A stretch of DNA of 64,000 nt from contig JAIWNI010000002.1 of assembly GCA_025331435.1 (NCBI GenBank), positions 372,001-436,000 on the forward strand. The letters run 5' to 3'. The notes below the pieces were generated by a model, which worked only from the letters and a program-made list of their open reading frames with translations, was not told where the DNA came from and searched no databases. Positions 49,380-62,118 of the stretch are shown one piece after another. Source of the DNA: Choanephora cucurbitarum. Lineage: Eukaryota; Mucoromycota; Mucoromycetes; Mucorales; Choanephoraceae. Position 1 is the stretch's first letter. The number at the start of each line of letters is the position of its first letter. The translations under genes were made by a program, and so were the position numbers.

Positions 49380-50479
49380 TTGGTATCGCTTGACAAAAAG
49401 TATGGTTGGTAAAAACTGAACAGTTCGTTGCTAACAAAGACGGTTTGATTTGTTACTAATCATTTCTTCTTTCGCTTGAATTTATGTTGCCTGACATATA
49501 ATTTCAATACGATCTTGTAAACGAAGCAGTAAGCACTATTCGGAAGAGAAGAAAATTATCTTCTAATACAGGCATTTCTGCATTAAACGCTTCTGAAATG
49601 GAGGAGCTTACTATTATTCTTCTCTTAAGAAAAACTCAACAGTTGTAAACAATTCTTGTCTCGTTTTTCTATTCACTTTGTATTTTGATTTTAGATCAAG
49701 TCGCCAATAAAATAGTTGTGAGAACAGGTTATTTCAGGAACACTCGAAAGCATAACTCAAGAAATTTCTCCTTGTGTTCTGATTTGGAGTGCCCTGAACA
49801 GAAAATACAATTAATGCAAGGAGATACAACCATGTATTATTATATTACTAAAGAAAATTATGGACCCAAGAACCGAAGAGTATCGAATGTCTTTAAGAAT
49901 TGCCTTCTCAATGTATAAACTTTTGCGGTGCTTTAAAGCTAGTACCACTTGCTGTGCAATATACCAAGTAAGTCTGTTTAGTTTGGGCAAGCAAAGAACA
50001 GGTTTATTCAATAACTATATTCATCTTCTTTTGTTTATTCTCATATATATCACTCATCTGTCGAGACGAAGGACAAGAAATTGACATACTCCAGAGTCAA
50101 AGTTGTAGTTTTCAAGTACATTATACATTAATCAAATGGAAAAATGAAAAACAGCATATTGAAGTTGCTTTTTAGGCTTTTCAGATAGTTCATCATGTCA
50201 CATGAAAACAAAGATATGTACAACATTCAGACGAATTACTTTGACACTGTTTGTTTATGTCACAAATGTATTACAGAAAGCGAACACTCGTATCACCGAG
50301 TTTAAATAATTACACTCTTTTAAACAATGTACGCTTTCTGTCCCTCTCCCTCCTTCTTCTCCTCTCTCTCTGAGAATTGCGATTAGCCAATCAACATGTT
50401 CATTGTTAATGTTAAGTAAGAAAGAAGAGTAGCTGGTATGTTTATTATAAAACTAATTCCTCTTCATTCGCAGATAAAC
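49380..50479. other. Intergenic with possible exon remains
   Basis: A plus-strand open run at about 49517-49650 encodes VNEAVSTIRKRRKLSSNTGI, then SALNASEMEELTIILLLRKT. Another open frame lies at 49685-49918. The two do not join in phase by any intron I could find, so they are either relics or chance. The right end holds the 3' UTR of glutamine synthetase. CT-rich repeats occur near 50340-50380. Confidence 0.3.
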
Positions 50480-51550
50480 TCAAACATCAGGCATAAAAGT
50501 TGATTCCACGATGACGTTTGTAACACGGTAAGGATCAATGTTGGAGGCAGGACGACGATCTTCAAAGTATCCTTTTCCTTCGATTCCAACATGACGAGGA
50601 ATTCTGATTGAAGTACCACGATTGGCAACACCATAACTGAAGTCATCTATGTGACCAGTTTCATGCTTGCCTGTAAGACGCTGATCGTTATCTTCACCAT
50701 AAACAGCAATATGATCAGCATGACGGAGGCCTAATTTCTTAATCGCCTTTTCTATAGCAACCAATCCTCCTTCTTGACGCATTTCTTCAGTAGAGAAATT
50801 TGTGTGGCAACCTGCACCGTTCCAATCACCCTTTACAGGTTTAGGATGCATCGAGACAACTATACCGAAATCTTCTGAGACTCGCTCCAGAATGTAACGT
50901 GCTACCCATAAATGATCACCCATAGCAATACCTTCGCAAGGACCTACTTGAAACTCAAACTGACCAGGAGCGACTTCAGCATTTACACCAGAAACACAGA
51001 TACCGGCATATAGACAAGCACGATAATGAGCTTCTACAATATCACGTCCGAATATTTTTCCGGCACCAACACCACAATAGTACTTGCCTTGAGGCTCAGG
51101 AAAGCCATTTATTGGCCAGCCATAAGGCTTCGATGTTTCGGGATCAAACAGCATATATTCTTGCTCAATACCAAACCAAGGCTTACTAGCGGCATGAAGG
51201 TCCATTGTCTTCTTGCATGCATGGCGATAGTTCGTGGAATGGGGAGTTCCATCAGTGTTGAATGTCTCACAAAGAACTATTTTATTTTCGCCTCCGCGGA
51301 ATGGATCAGCAAACAGTGCAACAGGTTGTATCAACACATCAGAGTCGTGACCTTCAGCTTGACCCGTAGAAGAACCATCAAAGTTCCATTCAGAAAGCTC
51401 CTCAGCTTTTTTTGGTGCAAAATCCAAAGTACGTGTCTTGCTTCTGAGTCCTCCCTTGGCATCAATCCAAACATATTCAATCTGAACCTTTTCATTTTGA
51501 GGAAGAGAAAGATACTTTTGGAGTATTGCAGGATTAGATACGATAGCCAT
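50480..51550 (-). CDS. GLN1: Glutamine synthetase (eukaryotic type)
   Basis: The enzyme condenses glutamate and ammonium to glutamine using ATP; it is the main ammonium-assimilation step. A single uninterrupted exon gives 356 residues, the normal length for eukaryotic GSII. Motifs in order are [18 protein letters not shown], the beta-grasp ending [18 protein letters not shown], the catalytic-site segment [27 protein letters not shown], the ATP-binding region [40 protein letters not shown] and [11 protein letters not shown]. The C terminus is ESTFMPDV. It has no intron, unlike nearly all its neighbours here. Codon use is strong and regular, in keeping with high expression. The start ATG at 51550 is followed by [13 protein letters not shown], as in fungal homologues. 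Confidence 0.98.
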   Translation of the reverse strand: MAIVSNPAILQKYLSLPQNEKVQIEYVWIDAKGGLRSKTRTLDFAPKKAEELSEWNFDGSSTGQAEGHDSDVLIQPVALFADPFRGGENKIVLCETFNTDGTPHSTNYRHACKKTMDLHAASKPWFGIEQEYMLFDPETSKPYGWPINGFPEPQGKYYCGVGAGKIFGRDIVEAHYRACLYAGICVSGVNAEVAPGQFEFQVGPCEGIAMGDHLWVARYILERVSEDFGIVVSMHPKPVKGDWNGAGCHTNFSTEEMRQEGGLVAIEKAIKKLGLRHADHIAVYGEDNDQRLTGKHETGHIDDFSYGVANRGTSIRIPRHVGIEGKGYFEDRRPASNIDPYRVTNVIVESTFMPDV

Positions 51551-51905
51551 CTTTTGAGATAAGAAGGAAAGAAAGAAAAAATATAAAACTAACTGGAATC
51601 TAATACAACACTCTTCTCTCTCGCTTTTTATAGGTCATGAATCAACCGCATTTGAAAATCATGTGTTCTGGTTAAATACAGTACATGGTCCAAAATCAGA
51701 AAACAACTTATCTTCTGCTTTTGTATATATCATTTTTGTTATCTTCAGTTTATCCAATCCATGGAAGTATAATGTCTTTCTCCCACCTTTCTTTTCCGAG
51801 GTATGACTAATATGGTCTTATCAAGTCCTGCTATTGCCAGATCCCATGGAACAAGCATTTACAAGAATCAATTGAGACAGATTTATTTTATAGCTTTAGA
51901 TTCAA
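51551..51905. promoter_or_regulatory. Promoter region of glutamine synthetase and 3' flank of FAB1
   Basis: About 355 bp between the FAB1 stop codon and the glutamine synthetase start, both on the minus strand. CT-rich stretches occur near 51560-51625. No other feature was recognised. Confidence 0.45.
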
Positions 51906-54900
51906 TTAATCGAGGATTAATGTCCAGAAATCAGGAATCATACAGAAATACAGATCAATAGCAGATCTAAATCGCTTACGATACATCCTTGGTGATACAA
52001 TGGTAGGATCCTTTTTGCCGCCACCAAGCATCCCAGACTCTTTGACCCAGCTTTCTAGCTTCTTGTCCCATGTAAATGTTCGTATGAAGTCTAGTGTCAA
52101 AAAGATAATTATTATATCAGAAGCTATGTCATGTTGTCCATCCTGATTGAACTTACCAACAATACCGACAACAATCTCATCAGAGTCTTCATCAAACCCA
52201 ACTAAAAGAGAGTAATCCATTACATCAAGTGAAAGAAGGAACTGTGTGTCATTGTATAGTGAGTCTGAGAGATTGTATTTAGTATCTACACGCATATATA
52301 ATGGCGTTTTGCTAATAACTATTGAGAGAGATTAATTGTTGTTGTAAAATCACTTTTAGAACCGGTTTCACTTACTCTCAACTAAATTTTCGTCCAAAAA
52401 GACTTCAACGTCTTTGCCAGTCTTTTCAGCATATCTATTTCTCATGGAACCTTTCAAGTCATAAACCTACAACAATGCGCTTGTTAGCTAACAAAGCGCT
52501 TTGATCTCTTTGTTAAATTTGTACTTTACCCTCTTCACAGATGTGTCGTAGAAAAGGTTTTCCATTACCAAAATATCCATTTTCATTGATTTACCACTCA
52601 AATTGTTGTAAAAGCCAATACGATACAATCCAAATATTTTACTCAAGACTGTAGGAATCTTCAAAGCAGAAAGAAAAAGAGCTGATTATTGAATGTTCAC
52701 TCTTCTTTTCTCGTTATCTTTTACTTACCCCTTTGTCAAACACTTCATTGAACATATACATAAAGTATTTGTTGGCAGACCCCAAGAAAGCATCCATTTC
52801 ATATTTTGATATTTGCTTGATTAAGAATCGTTCATCTAATACTCTAAAGTTTAGTAACTTAAACAAAATGCAACCTGATATTTTTTCGTTTACCTTTCGT
52901 CTTCAAGAAAATAGAGCCTGATTTACCACCGGAAGCATTGTAATTTGTACATCTAGCCAAGGAAGAGATAAAAATCTCATCGCAACCACAGCTCTTTCGC
53001 AACATATCAAACTGTTCTGCAAAGTATATTTTACATGTAAAGCTCGTAGAACCTCCTTGAAAGGCTATAAATTAGGTGAGACGCTGTGCTTTCATATTCC
53101 TGCTCTAAAGCACTTACAAAACCTCCATGGTCTTTCCCGTTCATCTGTCTCGGGGAACATTTCAGAAAAGAAAGATTTGTTCTCAGTTGAAGGCGATTCC
53201 GAAGGTTTCTCTTTTGATTCGTTGTCAAACAAGTTGGATGCCTTTGACATACGCAATTCTTGCTTTTTCTGTAGTTTTTCGTTATAGAAAGTACTTCCTA
53301 ACATGTATGATATTATACTGCTGGGCTCGTCTTCTCTAACGAGTATATTGGAATCTGCAAAAATATGTTCATTCGGGCTGAATGGGTACTCCAGAGGCGC
53401 CAAGTTATTAATACTCTTCTCTGCTAATACGTAAGTAATTGCTTTCATGATGGAGTTTCTTCCAGTCGTATTCGTGGGCCAATCTAGATAGAATAGGCAT
53501 GAGTTCATAAATTCATTTTGAAAAGGCTTCTCTAAAGTTGTACAGTCTCAATAAGCTGTCATTACAAAACTTACCTATTGTTGTCGCTAATGATCCAGGA
53601 CTTCTTGGTAGGCCGTCTGTTTCTAAGATAGATATACTACTGCTTTTTGCTCCTGCGTGAATTGTGTTATGGTCCTCTTTCTTGTCAGAAACCATTCCGG
53701 ATTCAACACTTAAGAATGGCAATGTACTCTTTGACATTTGTAATTGATGCTCTTGATGAAATTGTTCTAACTCCAGAATACTAGGTACAACTTCGCGGCC
53801 CAAGCACTCATCATATTCGTCAGTGAAGTTGAGAGAAAAAGTTCTGTGTTGGAATGGCAACAGGCGCTGTTCGTCGCATCCTTCATCGTCATCCTCATCC
53901 TCATCGGACAAGGGATCATTAGAGTCGTGCACTACCTTTACTAGCTCCTCAGACTCGTCTTCTTCATCAGAAGATGATGAGAAACATGACTCGTCATCGT
54001 TGGTTATCTCTTTGATTTTGGTGTAAGGTTCTAACGAAGCCTTGCTGGGAAGTCTTTGACGTATGCGAGTGGGTATTTTGCCTTCAGAAAGTGGTCGGTT
54101 CTGTTGGTATCGATTAGATATGGGCACAGGTAGAAGAGAATTGTTGTAGGAAACTCTATGTGTAGTGGGCTTGATACTGCTGTTGTCAGGTGTCAAAGAA
54201 ATTGGAGTCCGACCATTGATACGAGTGATTGCTAATGCTTGCTGAGCTATAGAAGAAGAAGATGAAGGGTTACCAACAATGGCCATTGTACGAGAACGAG
54301 GTCTGGCGATAGAGAGATCTTGAATAGTATTCAATGGAATCTTGTTATTGTTTATACTGGACACAGGGCTTGTTGAGCTAGCTGTTGCTGCCGCTGCTGC
54401 CATCGCAGAACTTATAGGATTAGTTATACCTGTTGTTCCTAGTCGACGATCAGTTGATACGGTGCTGTTCAAAGTACCCATAAAACCATATCTATATGCA
54501 ATTGTTGATCTATCTTGAGCTTTCATGGCATAGGGTGACCCACGGTAAAAGCTTGGTTTTATGGAAGGCATCTCATTTGGCTGCTTTGTCGCTACCGAAG
54601 ATTCCTGGAGCTGCGATTTACGATTCTGAGTCTTGCTCTCAATCGACTTTTGGTAGGGAATTGCTCTTTGTTGCTGACTTGGTAGATAATTACCTGGTGA
54701 AGGTGAGCTTTTGGATTTGCTTACCATTGGATCAGGTAACAATCCAGCCAACCTCTTATAAGTTGTAGATGAAAGAAGAGGAAGAGCGGCTGCTTGACGG
54801 ATAAGTTTGGATTGACCCTCTTGTACAGCTTCATTCGATGGTTTTGTAGTCGAGAGAGGAAGAGGCGTTGAAGGTGTTGTCTTGACAGGCGAAGGACCCT

Positions 54901-57900
54901 GTGTCAACCTAGCTATGCGCGATTCTTGAGGTTGTTTTTGGCTCTTTTTCTCTGTCTTTTTTTCTTCTGTCTTCTTTTCCTCTATCTGCTGTTGTTCTTT
55001 TTTCTTCTTAGGCGCATCTTTCATCAGCTCAAGTGACAAGCGTCGAGCAACAATTGGATCTAAATCATGGGAGTCTTGTTCAGTTGATTTTGACTTCTTT
55101 AGGATACCAGAAGGTGAAGAAGAAAGTAAGTTTTTGGCTGAAGAGTCACTCCGAATTCCAGAAGCCGCTGCATTCCTTGCTCCTATACTATGAGAATGTC
55201 TGCGACCGTTGCCGTAGCTGTAGGAAAGACTGCCACTGGCACTTGAACCATGATCTTCTTGAGTGGTATCTTTGGCGTCTTGCAAGAACAGTTGATCAAA
55301 ACGCTTTAGTTCATCATACCATGGATATGATTCAGTAGGTGATTCGCCCAAACTTGGCTGTTCTTTGAAACCTGTCAATTGATCTTCAAGATCCAATCGC
55401 TCACTCAATTCAGTCTCGGATAATCCATACGTGTCATCGTGATCTAGTCCTACATCCAACAAAGGTAGATCGGCAGCCTCAATCGCACGCTTTGTTCGCA
55501 AACTGAGATTAGATACGGCTGGAAGGCTAGCATTACTATTGCTGTATAGACTTTCTGCAGGGAACATTTTCCTCAGATGGTTTGCTGTCAATCGTCTCAA
55601 TTCTCTTTCAGGTCTGATAAATCGTCTGGCAAAGTCCATGTATTTCAAATCCCAAGACACAGCATGATTCTGTAGTTCAGTCATCACATTGTTCATCTGC
55701 AATGTATCAGTAGGTGCACTTGTGGCATACTCCATCTGTAGCTTTTGCAATAAACTCTTTTTGCTCTTAATGGCTTCTTGAGACATTTCTTGCAAGTATT
55801 CTTTGCAGAGATCAATCATGTTGGGCTGAACAATATCATACGAAAACTGCTTGTTACGTTCAATGATGGAATCAAAAAACTTGGCTATTTTCGATCGAGT
55901 TGAATCAAGGGCAGCATCCTTGATGGCCATCTGTTGTTTTGAGCTGTATCTTAGATGTAAAGGTGGTGGCTGCACTTCAACTACCTTCACGATAGCATGA
56001 GTGAAATTGACAGAGAGGTTCTGAATGCGGAAAGAAATAGTATGGTCTCTGTAGAACCCATGTGGACAGCCCATCTGGCCTTGTCTTGTGAAATAGTCGC
56101 CTTCATCCTCATCATATAGAGGCACTGGTTCTGATTGATAGAACAAGAGCTCTAAAAACTTTCCAAAAGAGTATCGTTGCAACAAGTCGGACATAGGTCT
56201 CCAATCATGAGCCACATTACATATGTTGCAGTGTGTGCCTATGAAGATTGGGATCTTGCGAAGGTACTCATCCCGACTGATATCAATCTTTTCTTCTACC
56301 AATTCATCTTCCCCATTATCGTCCTCTACGAAAATCTGGACCTTAATCTGAGCATTTCCATGTGAGTATGTTCGATCGTGGAACATAAGCGCTCCTTCAC
56401 ACATCTTGGAAGAGCACTTGGTATAGGCCTCTTTGGTTGAGTTCAAGATATATTGACCAAGAGTGCAATCGCCCATTGGATTGTAATAGTCATAGGGATC
56501 AAGAGCAGCCTTTTCGCAAGGTATTGTGTGATTGTCCATTGGATTAGTAGTTCGACGCACAAGAATTTGCTGATGATAAATAGGTGAGAGGTATTGGTGA
56601 ATTCCGCCAATGTACTTTTTGAACAAAAGCCACGATTGCAGATGAAGTTCTTGGTAATGTCTGTATTCAAGGTCATGTTCAAGATAGGCATCAAATGCTT
56701 TCAGATAATCTGGCATATGCATCAAATCAGTAGGGATAGGAGGAATGATAGACTTAGTGTGAAGTTGCTTTTCATCCAGCGAAGGTGAAGCATGTGCCTG
56801 GTTAACTGCTACATCATTTGGAGTAGCAAGCACATTTCCAGTGATGTTTGCACCTAAGCGCTCTCGTATCAGTCCGATCAATTTCTTTTGTGATTCTTTT
56901 AGTTTCAGCAAGATGTGAGGTACAGGTAAAGTGACCCCAGGCGAGATGGATAAAGTGGTTGTTTGATAGAGTTTCAAGACACTGTTGACGGCAGTCAAAC
57001 AGATATCATCATCATCCACTACCACTGTACTTTGTTGATATTGCTGTTGCGATTTTTTCTTTGCTGCGCTTACATCAATTGTGTTGACTGTCACTTGTGA
57101 TTCAGCTACCGAAAGTAAACTTTGAGTCTCTGTATACATAGGATCGCCTTCTGGATTGTAAGAAGAAATAGTGATTGCCTTTCCAGCAACACCCCGTAGT
57201 TGTGGTGACATACTACCATCCACCATTTGATCTGCAGGAATGCTGTCTTCTCCTTGAAGGTTAAGCTGAGCATCCATGTAGGTAGGTTGATACCAACGTC
57301 TGAGACTTGCAAATTCCTTACGTAACTGCGCTTCCAGATTGATATTGTTGACTACTTTTACCATGAAATTCATAATGAACTTGACAATATGCAATGACTT
57401 CAAGTCTCCACCACGCAATACAACAGTTGCGCCTCGTTCTTTTGGACAGTCGTGAAACATCAAAAATGTTTTGCGCCGATTGGGTAGATATTCGTGCATG
57501 ATTGTCATAGGTTCAAACAGTCCACATTTACTAGGAGGAATCGTCTTTGCGTTCCATAACTCATTTTTGTAGTTAAAGACAGCTGCGTCCGTACAACGAG
57601 CGATGGCATCCAGCTTTTGTTTCTTTACATTATAAGCTACTACAATCTTGTGTTTGTTGAGGCATTCGATTACAGATCGCGATACATTGGAAGAGAACAG
57701 AACGACGGATGGCTTCAGACCTACAATTTTCGACACTAAAGCATTCATATGGTCTCTTTCCCAAGCAAGTAAACGATCAAACTTGAGGTACTCTTGTCTA
57801 CTATCCAATGTGCCTGTATTTGTTGCACCAAATCCATCTAGATCAAAGTTGAGAATAAGGATGGAAGGATTCTTTATGCTGCGTGTCATTCCCTTGTGTG

Positions 57901-60034
57901 CTACATTCTTCGAGAACACAACGCCATTGACATAAAAGCTGTCTTGTGGTAGCCCACCAGGCACTTTCTTGACTTTGATATAGTGATTCATGTTAAAGGT
58001 GTCTCGGATACGTATGTTCGGTTGGACCTCATCCGCTATCTTTAGAAGCAAAGGTATCATGATATCCTCCCATTGCTGTCGTGGTAAGCCTGCTTCATCC
58101 AAGAGATGATGAATGATGTTTCGAGCCAACTGAATATACGAGCTATCCCATTGATCATGAGTCACGACTGTGACAGGATGCGAAGTAGACGAAGATAAGA
58201 TTCGCATCTGTTCCAAATCAGGAGTCACACTTCGATTGGCTGCTGTGGTAGGCGTGGACATGGATGAGGTCAATTGAATTTGTTGTTGTTGTTGTTGATG
58301 AAACGAGTTTCGATTGCTACCACTTCCACCTGAACTTTCGTATCCATTCTCCAACTGTTCTGCCATGGACAATAGATTGTTGCGCATCAAACTCTTGGTA
58401 CGAACACGAACATGTCGAGGGGATAAGGTGGGACTACCACTTATGTTGTTGCCACTAGGAGATCCACCCCAACTACTGGCACTTGTTCCATCCGTCAAAC
58501 TCAGCCTTCTTCTCATCATGTTGGATCGTTCGTTGTTCGCATAGCTCAGTGGTCTATGAATGAACCAAGACGATGCTTTGCCTATGGTACTTGTACTGGT
58601 GCTCTGCATAGGCACTATTGTATTGTCTATATATTCATCAGAGAAGAAGGTTGGAATGTTATTGAAGATGCCAGATCCTGGTCTCTCTCCATTGCCTCCA
58701 CCCAAGAAGTTGAGTAGGTTACGTGGGTTCTTTTCCCATCGCCTTAGATCGTCATCTTCTGCTTCAAAAAAGTCATTGGTAGGTTGTGCTGACGTATTGT
58801 TCTCAACTGCTCCACCTCCATGGCCAGCCAGTGGCAATCCATTCACCATCTCCTTATTCATGTCCTGATGTGTATTGGCTGATGTAAGGAATGAATTTCT
58901 ACGAAAGGGCATAGGCGAATTCATTTGCTGCTGTTGCTGTTGCTTGACACTCTCTAGAGCAGTTGTGCTGGTATCAATACCTAGTGAATTCATGGTACTT
59001 GTTCGAGATCGAGGAGCACCTCTTAAAAAGGTATTTGTCAGTAGTTTCTTGATGCCGATCTCAGAATCGCTTCCTGCCTGAAGTGATGAAGTCGATTGAG
59101 AGAAATGAAGCTCGAAATTAGGTGGTCTCTGCAATTCAAAACTGTTTACTGAACGTTCAAACTGTAGTTCCTCATCACTGCTTTCGTCGTCATCGCCACC
59201 ACTGCTGGTTGGTATCAATAATGTCTTTTGCTGCTGTTGTTGTTGTTGCATGGAAGAAGACATACTGGTATCGACCATAGAAGAATAAGAGTAGCCATCA
59301 TGTAATGAAATTGTATCGTCTGCTCGGTATCCTTCCATGTATTTAATATAACAATCATTACACACTCGAAGTGATTGACTGGTATGGATATTGTTGGATA
59401 GACATTTTGAACAAAAGATTCTACCTATGTAAGAAAAAGTATTAAATCCTCCCCCCAAAAAGATATTCCATCAAAATCCAGAGTATTTACCACAAGTACG
59501 ACAATGATGCTTTCTTCTAAACAAATTGAAGGGTGCGTTACACCCAACGCATTCTTTGCATTGTTCATCAGGCATCCAAAACTCTTTATTGTTATCGTTT
59601 GGCTCACCGCCGCGTAATCGATTCAAGACCCGACTGAGTGAGTTTGTGTTTGAGACAGAGAAGGTTGTCATTACAGACTGTGTGTCACTATCGATAGAAG
59701 ATGTCTTTGTCAAGGGTATCAAAGGTGTAGTGGGTATAGATTGACTTTTTTCCATCTCAACGGCAGCTGGAGTAGGCGGTATTTTATTGAGAGTAGGTAT
59801 TTTTGTGTTCGCGACAGATTCTATGGGTGGGGATAGATCGATTGGCTTATCAGTGTCACCCGAAAAGGGTATTGTTTGAGTGGGCGATAAAGGCTGTTGT
59901 TGGTTGGGTCCTGAAACTGCTGCCTTGAACTTGGAGAATATCTTTGAGATCAGGCCTTCCTCGTCACCTTCGGGTATAAAGTTGAACGAAGTTAACGAAG
60001 AAGTACCTTCTTCAGGTCGATAAGCCCTTTCCAT
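51906..60034 (-). CDS. FAB1: Phosphatidylinositol-3-phosphate 5-kinase Fab1/PIKfyve
   Basis: The enzyme makes PI(3,5)P2 from PI3P on vacuole/late-endosome membranes, controlling vacuole size and traffic. Nine exons (60034-59491, 59424-53575, 53483-53118, 53064-52894, 52835-52729, 52658-52530, 52466-52376, 52318-52157, 52090-51906) join in phase to about 2,534 residues. An N-terminal FYVE finger spans the first intron ([20 protein letters not shown], then [19 protein letters not shown]). A CCT/chaperonin-like domain lies at about 57200-57980 ([40 protein letters not shown]). A Cys-rich segment includes [21 protein letters not shown] very long Ser/Gln-rich linker precedes the C-terminal lipid-kinase domain ([70 protein letters not shown]). 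The 5.85-kb second exon is unusual in this intron-rich window. Confidence 0.97.
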
Positions 60035-60439
60035 AGTGAAAAAGAAAGCAAGCTAGACTTTGGAACAAAAACCTATTAGAAATAAACAGAAAAAAAAGAA
60101 AGTTCAAAAAAAAGGGGAGGGAAAGAACAAGGAAAGGAGTGTTAAATATGCTTTTGTGGTACAACGGCCATCAGGTGAATTAAGCTCTTTCTTTTCTTTT
60201 GTTATGCATACCAATCGTTGTATGTATATGTATGTATATATACATGCACACTATAAGAACCAGAAGAGATAGAGAGTCAAACACCTATTCACCTCAGTGA
60301 AGGTATTTTGAGCAGGAGTTTTTATATTTTTTTTTCTTTAGCATAAATGAAGTCTCTATAAGTCATCCAATTTTATCATTTTAACACCGAAAAGTTTATT
60401 TTCCTCTATTTTTTCTCTCTTTTCTTACACTAAGTAAAA
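60035..60439. promoter_or_regulatory. Divergent promoter region FAB1 / MAPR gene
   Basis: About 405 bp between two start codons on opposite strands. It contains an ATGTATATGTATGTATATATACATGCA-type alternating repeat near 60220-60245 and T/C-rich runs before the MAPR start. Confidence 0.45.
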
Positions 60440-60875
60440 ATGGCCACGTAAAGTATTGAATTGAAACGCGTTATTTCATCTGTATTGACTTGAGATAGTG
60501 AAGCACCAAAGACAACACCTATCACAGTTTCTGAACTCAGTAAATACAATGGTTCTGATCCCTCACTTCCCATCTATGTTGCCATCAAGGGAGATGTTTT
60601 TGATGTCTCTAAGAACACTGCTTCTTATGGCCCCGGTGCTGGTTATAATGTGTTTGCTGGAAAGGATTCCTCAAGAGTAAGTTAAGGCTTTTATCCAAAC
60701 TTCTTTTACTGATGATCATGCATGTTAGGCACTAGGCAAATCTTCTTTGAAGCCTGAAGATTGTGTTGCAGACTACAGTGACTTGACAGAAAAAGAAATG
60801 GAGACATTGGATCAATGGCATGCATTCTTTTCCAAGAGATATAACATTGTTGGCAAGGTTGTTCCTGACAACTAA
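60440..60875 (+). CDS. Cytochrome b5-like haem/steroid-binding protein (MAPR family, Dap1-like)
   Basis: Three exons (60440-60447, 60499-60676, 60729-60875) join in phase to give 110 residues. The single domain is a MAPR-type cytochrome-b5 fold: ITVSELSKYNGSDPSLPIYV, then AIKGDVFDVSKNTASYGPGA followed by GYNVFAGKDSSRALGKSSLK, and LTEKEMETLDQWHAFFSKRY. The Tyr residues of YGPGAGYNVFAG correspond to the haem-ligand tyrosine region of Dap1/PGRMC1. It lacks the N-terminal transmembrane helix of PGRMC1, as does yeast Dap1, which supports cytochrome P450 Erg11 in sterol synthesis. The first coding exon is just 8 nt. The gene is divergent from FAB1. Confidence 0.88.
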
Positions 60876-61857
60876 TCATGCTTATATATAAAGAATTTTC
60901 GTTTTTTGATATCAACAAACACAGAGCTCTAGTATGTTATGAGGGGAAACTAAACGCTTTGTCTTTGTCTGGCTGCTGTTGTTATAGTGAGAGATTCTCA
61001 TAAACGCAGTAACTGTATATCATCTCAATAGGAATATCACGTGATATTTTTTTTATTTTTAATCTTGTTCTCCATTGTCTACTTGAGTGACTATACTAAA
61101 GCGTCTAAAAATGTTCAAGACGCGTTAACTGATCAACTTTAAAATGAGAACTGTTTAAATGAATTGAAGTTAAACTTGGAAAACTTTAGAGAGTTGGATT
61201 CTAAAGAAGAAGAAGAAAAAGAAAAAGAGATTTGGTCGATGGCGTCTGTTTACAGAACTTACAAGAACGTCTATCAAACCATACTAGACACACTGTTGCT
61301 ATCTAGCCAAGTTGAACTTTATTCAAGTCAGCCTTTTTTTTTAAGCATCACTAAGAACATGACGAAGTCATAGCTTATTGTTTCTATCAGTCTGACCAAA
61401 GAAATTTTTGCGTGCATATAGTAAGTGACTTTGTTATACTTAGACACGTGATAGTTTTAGCATTATATAAAGCTGTCCATTCTGTTCATTTCTCTCTTTT
61501 TTCTTTTTCTTTTTCTTTTTCTTTTTCTTTTCATTATCCTTCATTGCACTTTTAAGTGTGTTTCGTATTGCTCTAGATAGTGATATGAATCTGTACTTTT
61601 TGATTTAGAACTCCAAATTCTATAGGTTTTTGGTGTGTATTTGATACTTTCTAACCGTTGAATGATTAGACTGTGTTTGACTGTATCATTTACCCTATTC
61701 ATTTCTTATAGGGTGAGGAGGGAATGGATCAGGAAGTCAATCTTTTGAAATACCTTTTCCAACAAAAAGGTTTTAAATTTAAACAATAAAAATGAAAACT
61801 TGATTATGCAGACAAGGTAGCACAATAGTCCATTTCTTTATTTTACTGTCTACCTTT

Positions 61858-61894
<37 letters not shown>

Positions 61895-62118
61895 GTCTCA
61901 TTCATAAAATACAATTGTAGACTATAAGATAGTTTTTGTCCTCCATTTACTATTTTCATAGCTGAATAAATTTATTATGTATTTGACAGAAGATTAAAGG
62001 CAACCAAAGTTAGTTCAACTGCTTTCGTTTAAACTCAGCTATAAAAGATACTTTTCATTTTACTCGTCTCTTCTATTTCTTTTTCGTTACATTTTTTTTT
62101 TGGTGTCTTGACTATACC
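60876..62118. other. Intergenic region with (GT)16 microsatellite
   Basis: About 1.2 kb. It contains CTTTTT repeats (about 61498-61530) and a GT dinucleotide run. A short open frame at 61164-61373 has no structural support. Confidence 0.5.
61861..61892 (+). repeat. (GT)16 microsatellite
   Basis: Sixteen uninterrupted GT units. It is likely to vary in length between strains. Confidence 0.95.

Noticed and set aside
51026..51562. 178-residue plus-strand frame opposite glutamine synthetase
   Set aside because: It is antisense to an intact highly conserved enzyme and has no domain.
53031..53228. Alternative reading [19 protein letters not shown] within FAB1
   Set aside because: This segment is a 53-nt intron (GTAAGT ... 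TTATAG). Removing it joins the kinase domain exactly in phase.
53823..59081. Many plus-strand frames of 60-100 residues inside FAB1
   Set aside because: They lie antisense to a well-supported exon and show only Ser/Gln codon-repeat artefacts.
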